Positions 61,405 through 64,000 of a stretch of DNA of 64,000 bases are shown here, in pieces; position 1 is the stretch's first letter; each line of letters begins with the position of its first letter. The notes beneath the pieces are model-generated. The model worked only from the letters and a program-made list of their open reading frames with translations, was not told where the DNA came from and made no database searches. The translations under genes were made by a program, and so were the position numbers. Source of the stretch: Actinoplanes palleronii (GTDB lineage Bacteria > Actinomycetota > Actinomycetes > Mycobacteriales > Micromonosporaceae); assembly GCF_016862315.1 (NCBI RefSeq), contig NZ_BOMS01000053.1, positions 124,001 to 188,000 on the forward strand, read 5' to 3'.

Positions 61405-61625
61405 CCTTTTCGGTACGAGATACCGAGCGCTCGTCCGCAGGCGACGAGCCGCGTCCCGTGGTGGCCTCGCGCGACACCGTCCCGGCACCGGGCCGCAGCG
61501 CGGCCCACTGTCACCGGCTGGCCCCCAGGGGTGTCTCGATGGTCGTGAGGCACCCCCGGGAGCCAGCCGGTGACCGGGACTCGCGCTGCGGCCCGGACCC
61601 GGCGTGGCGTCGCGGGCGGCCCGGT
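61405..61625. repeat. large palindromic intergenic repeat, copy C
   Basis: Begins TTTTCGGTACGAG (61407) and carries the flank CGTCCGCAGGCGACGAGCCG also seen in copy A. The core has exact outer arms GGGCCGCAGCGCG (61490) and CGCGCTGCGGCCC (61582), and inner arms CCGGCTGG with CAGGGGTGTCTC and GAGGCACCCC with CCAGCCGG. It lies between the SanA-like gene start and the GH3 3' end. No gene is supported in 61351-61683. Confidence 0.85.
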
Positions 61626-61649
61626 GGCGGCCTGCCGGCTGTCCGGGTG

Positions 61650-61680
61650 GCTGTCCGGGCCGGTGGCCGGCTCGGACAGC
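61650..61680 (-). terminator. hairpin after the GH3 gene
   Basis: GCTGTCCG and GCCGG pair with CCGGC and CGGACAGC around TGG, with one mismatch, 4 bp downstream of the GH3 stop on the minus strand. There is no T tract. Confidence 0.6.
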
Positions 61681-61683
61681 GGG

Positions 61684-63930
61684 TCAGCTGATCCGGAACT
61701 TGGCGGACTGCAGGGCGGAAAGCCGCGAGTTCGGGCCGACCAGCAGCTCGAAGTCGCCGGGCTCGACCACCCGGCGGCAGTCCGCGTCGACCAGGGTGCA
61801 CTCGGCGGCCGGAATCTCGATCTCCACGGTCACGCTCTCGCCGGCCGGCACGGTCACCTGCCGGTAGCCCTTCAGCTCCCGGCTCGCCCAGGTCACGCTG
61901 GTGACCAGGTCGCTGACGTACGCCTGGACGGTCTCCAGCGCCGGCCGCGTCCCGGTGTTCGACAGCCGCACGGTCGCCCGCACCACCCCGTCGGCCGGGA
62001 CGTCCGGCTCGCCGATGGTCAGGCCGTCGTAGACCACGGTGGTGTAGCTGAGCCCCTCGCCGAACGCGAACAGCGGGTCCTGGGTCAGGTCGGCGTACCG
62101 GGTGCCGTGCTGGCCGCGCAGCTGGTTGTAGTAGACCGGCTGCTGGCCGACGTGCCGGGCGGCCGAGATCGGCAGGCGGCCGCTCGGCTCGATCGCGCCG
62201 AGCAGCAGCTCGGTGAGGGCCTGGCCGCCGCGCATACCCGGGTTGAAGGTCTGCACGATCGCAGCCGCGCCGAGCGCCGACGGCGGGAGCGCCAGCGGCT
62301 TCGAGTTGACCAGCACGACGATCATCGGGGTGCCGGTCGCGGCCACCGCGTCGAGCAGCGCGATCTGCCCGCCGAGCAGCTCCAGGGTGGCGGTCGAGCA
62401 GCCCTCGCCGGTCAGGTTGACGGTGTCGCCGACCACCACGACGGCGTAGTCGGACTCGGCGGCCAGCAGCGCCGCCGCGGCGATCCGGGCCGGGTCGACC
62501 GGTGCCGACTCGGAGATCGGCGGCCGGGGCTGGCCGTCCGGGAACGTCTCACCCTCCGGGTCCGGCACCAGGCGCTCGACGTCGGCGCCGCGTTCGTACG
62601 TGACGGTCCAGCCGTCCGGCACCCCGGCGCGGAGGCCGTCCAGCACCGTGGAGGTCAGCTCGCGCGGGTGGCCGTCCGGCATCCAGCCGACCTGGCCGGA
62701 GTTGCCGGCCCAGTCGCCGAGCTGTGCGGAGACGTCGTCGGCGTTCGGTCCGAGCACGGCGATCCGGCGGGCGCCGGCGGCCGGGTCGATCGGCAGCGTG
62801 CCGTCGTTGCGCAGCAGCACCAGCGAGCGGCGGGCGATCTCCAGGTTGAGGTCCACGTGCTCGGCGCAGCCGATCACCTCGCGCTGGCGGTCGGCGTCCG
62901 GGGTGCGTGGGTTCTCGAACAGGCCGAGCTCGAACTTCAGGCGCAGGATCCGGCGGGCCGCCGCGTCGATGTCGGACTCGGCCAGGATGCCGCGCTGGAC
63001 GGCCTCCTGTGCGCCCTCGAAGAACGCCGGGGTGGTCATCACCAGGTCGTTGCCGGCCTTGACGGCGAGGGCCGAGGCCTCCGCGTAGTCGGCGCAGACC
63101 TTCTGCTCCCAGACCATCCGGCCGACGTTGTCCCAGTCGGTGATCAGCGTGCCGGTGAAGCCCCACTCCTGCTTCAGCACGTCGTTGAGCAGCCACTTGT
63201 TCGCCGTGATCGGCACGCCGTCCATCGACTGGTAGCCGAGCATGATGACCTGGCAACCCTCCTTGGCAGCCCGCTCGAACGGCGGCAGGAACCAGGAGCG
63301 CAGCTTGCGCCGGCTGATGTCGGCCTCGCTGGCGTCCCGGCCGCCCTGGGTCTCGGAATAGCCGGCGAAGTGCTTGGCGGTGGCCAGGATGCCGGTCGGG
63401 TCGGTCAGTCCCCGGCCCTGGTATCCACGGATCATCGCGGCGCCGAGGTCGCTGATCAGCAGCGGGTCCTCGCCGAAAGTCTCGTCGACCCGGCCCCAGC
63501 GCAGATCCCGGGCGATGCACAGCACCGGCGAGAAGGTCTGGTGGATGCCGGTCGCGGAGACCTCGACCGCAGTGGCCCTCGCCACTCGTTCGAGCAGCTC
63601 CGGGTCCCAGGTGGCGGCCATCGCGAGCTGGCTCGGGAAGATCGTCGCACCCGGCCAGAACGAGTGGCCGTGGATGCAGTCCTCGGCGGTGAGGAGCGGA
63701 ATTTTCAGCCGGGTGCGGGCCAGCAGCTCGCTCGCCTCGATCAGCTTGGCCGGCGAGGTGTGCAGGATCGATCCGGCCAGTTTGTCGTGAATGATCTCGG
63801 CCAGGTCCTGCCGGGCGTCGAGCTGCAGCATCTGGCCGACCTTCTCGGCCAGTGTCATGCGGCTGAGCAGGTCGTCCACCCGCCGCTCGACCTCGATAGA
63901 AGGGTCCAGATAGGGGAAGTCTGCGGGCAC
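61684..63930 (-). CDS. glycoside hydrolase family 3 beta-glucosidase/xylosidase
   Basis: Cleaves terminal non-reducing beta-linked sugars. The 748-aa protein has the GH3 N-terminal barrel (LLTAEDCIHGHSF, SPVLCIARDLRWGRVDETFGED, ATAKHFAGYSETQGG), the nucleophile aspartate in GTLITDWDNVG, the GH3 C-terminal domain and a fibronectin III-like domain at the end. No signal peptide, so it acts on imported oligosaccharides. GTG 63930 has GGAGG 5 nt upstream. Neighbouring transporter or regulator genes would lie beyond the window. Confidence 0.92.
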   Translation of the reverse strand: MPADFPYLDPSIEVERRVDDLLSRMTLAEKVGQMLQLDARQDLAEIIHDKLAGSILHTSPAKLIEASELLARTRLKIPLLTAEDCIHGHSFWPGATIFPSQLAMAATWDPELLERVARATAVEVSATGIHQTFSPVLCIARDLRWGRVDETFGEDPLLISDLGAAMIRGYQGRGLTDPTGILATAKHFAGYSETQGGRDASEADISRRKLRSWFLPPFERAAKEGCQVIMLGYQSMDGVPITANKWLLNDVLKQEWGFTGTLITDWDNVGRMVWEQKVCADYAEASALAVKAGNDLVMTTPAFFEGAQEAVQRGILAESDIDAAARRILRLKFELGLFENPRTPDADRQREVIGCAEHVDLNLEIARRSLVLLRNDGTLPIDPAAGARRIAVLGPNADDVSAQLGDWAGNSGQVGWMPDGHPRELTSTVLDGLRAGVPDGWTVTYERGADVERLVPDPEGETFPDGQPRPPISESAPVDPARIAAAALLAAESDYAVVVVGDTVNLTGEGCSTATLELLGGQIALLDAVAATGTPMIVVLVNSKPLALPPSALGAAAIVQTFNPGMRGGQALTELLLGAIEPSGRLPISAARHVGQQPVYYNQLRGQHGTRYADLTQDPLFAFGEGLSYTTVVYDGLTIGEPDVPADGVVRATVRLSNTGTRPALETVQAYVSDLVTSVTWASRELKGYRQVTVPAGESVTVEIEIPAAECTLVDADCRRVVEPGDFELLVGPNSRLSALQSAKFRIS

Positions 63931-64000
63931 GCGGGCCTCCGGTCGTCATGACCGCAAAGCACGGTCTCCCAAACGCGAACGTGTCGGAGTCTTCCAGTCC

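Noticed and set aside
61570..63951. 793-codon plus-strand open frame opposite the GH3 gene
   Set aside because: Same antisense artefact; GH3 motifs on the minus strand are complete.

Overview
The window is a high-GC, gene-dense bacterial chromosome segment that looks actinobacterial, most probably Micromonosporaceae (Actinoplanes-like). This rests on the gene order, on the marker genes bldD and the actinobacterial integration host factor mihF, on a helicase-degenerate PriA, on frequent GTG starts and on many ATGA/GTGA gene overlaps. The genus is an inference; no rRNA or tRNA gene lies in the window.

Layout. 0-8 kb: mltG and the shikimate block aroE, aroC-aroK, aroB-aroQ, interrupted by a reverse-strand MFS exporter, then efp-nusB. 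8-19.3 kb: bldD on the minus strand, divergent from a pyrimidine operon pyrR-pyrB-pyrC-carA-carB-pyrD-bioA-pyrF, with a PyrR-type RNA element over the pyrR Shine-Dalgarno and a biotin gene (bioA) inside the operon. 19.4-31 kb: mihF-gmk-rpoZ, coaBC-metK, a histidine phosphatase, priA, def-fmt-rsmB, an acyltransferase and rpe. 31-38.6 kb: a response regulator with a degenerate GGDEF domain, a TetR/acyltransferase pair divergent from a PLP enzyme, and the riboflavin operon ribD-ribE-ribBA-ribH behind an FMN riboswitch with a candidate terminator. 38.6-52.6 kb: a polar amino acid ABC transporter, hisE-hisG, infC-rpmI-rplT (infC appears to start at ATC), an rRNA methyltransferase, an MFS/beta-propeller pair, a secreted phosphatase and pheS-pheT.

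From 52.6 kb the content becomes accessory: an MFS/MarR pair, a DUF4253 gene, small unknown genes beside a minisatellite, a GNAT, a secreted M28 peptidase, a TetR/flavin monooxygenase pair with three clear operators, a SanA-like membrane protein and a GH3 glycosidase. The argC-like cluster that often follows pheT in actinobacteria is not seen.

The least explained signals are non-coding. A family of large palindromic intergenic repeats occurs three times (38.7, 52.7 and 61.5 kb). There is a tandem hairpin repeat between aroK and aroB, a 42-bp duplication spanning the ribD stop and the ribE ribosome-binding region, a terminator-bounded gap after nusB that could encode a small RNA, and recurrent -10-like hexamers 6-9 nt before start codons, suggesting widespread leaderless transcripts. 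I see no CRISPR array, insertion sequence, prophage or biosynthetic cluster, and no gene set that clearly forms a new multi-gene system.
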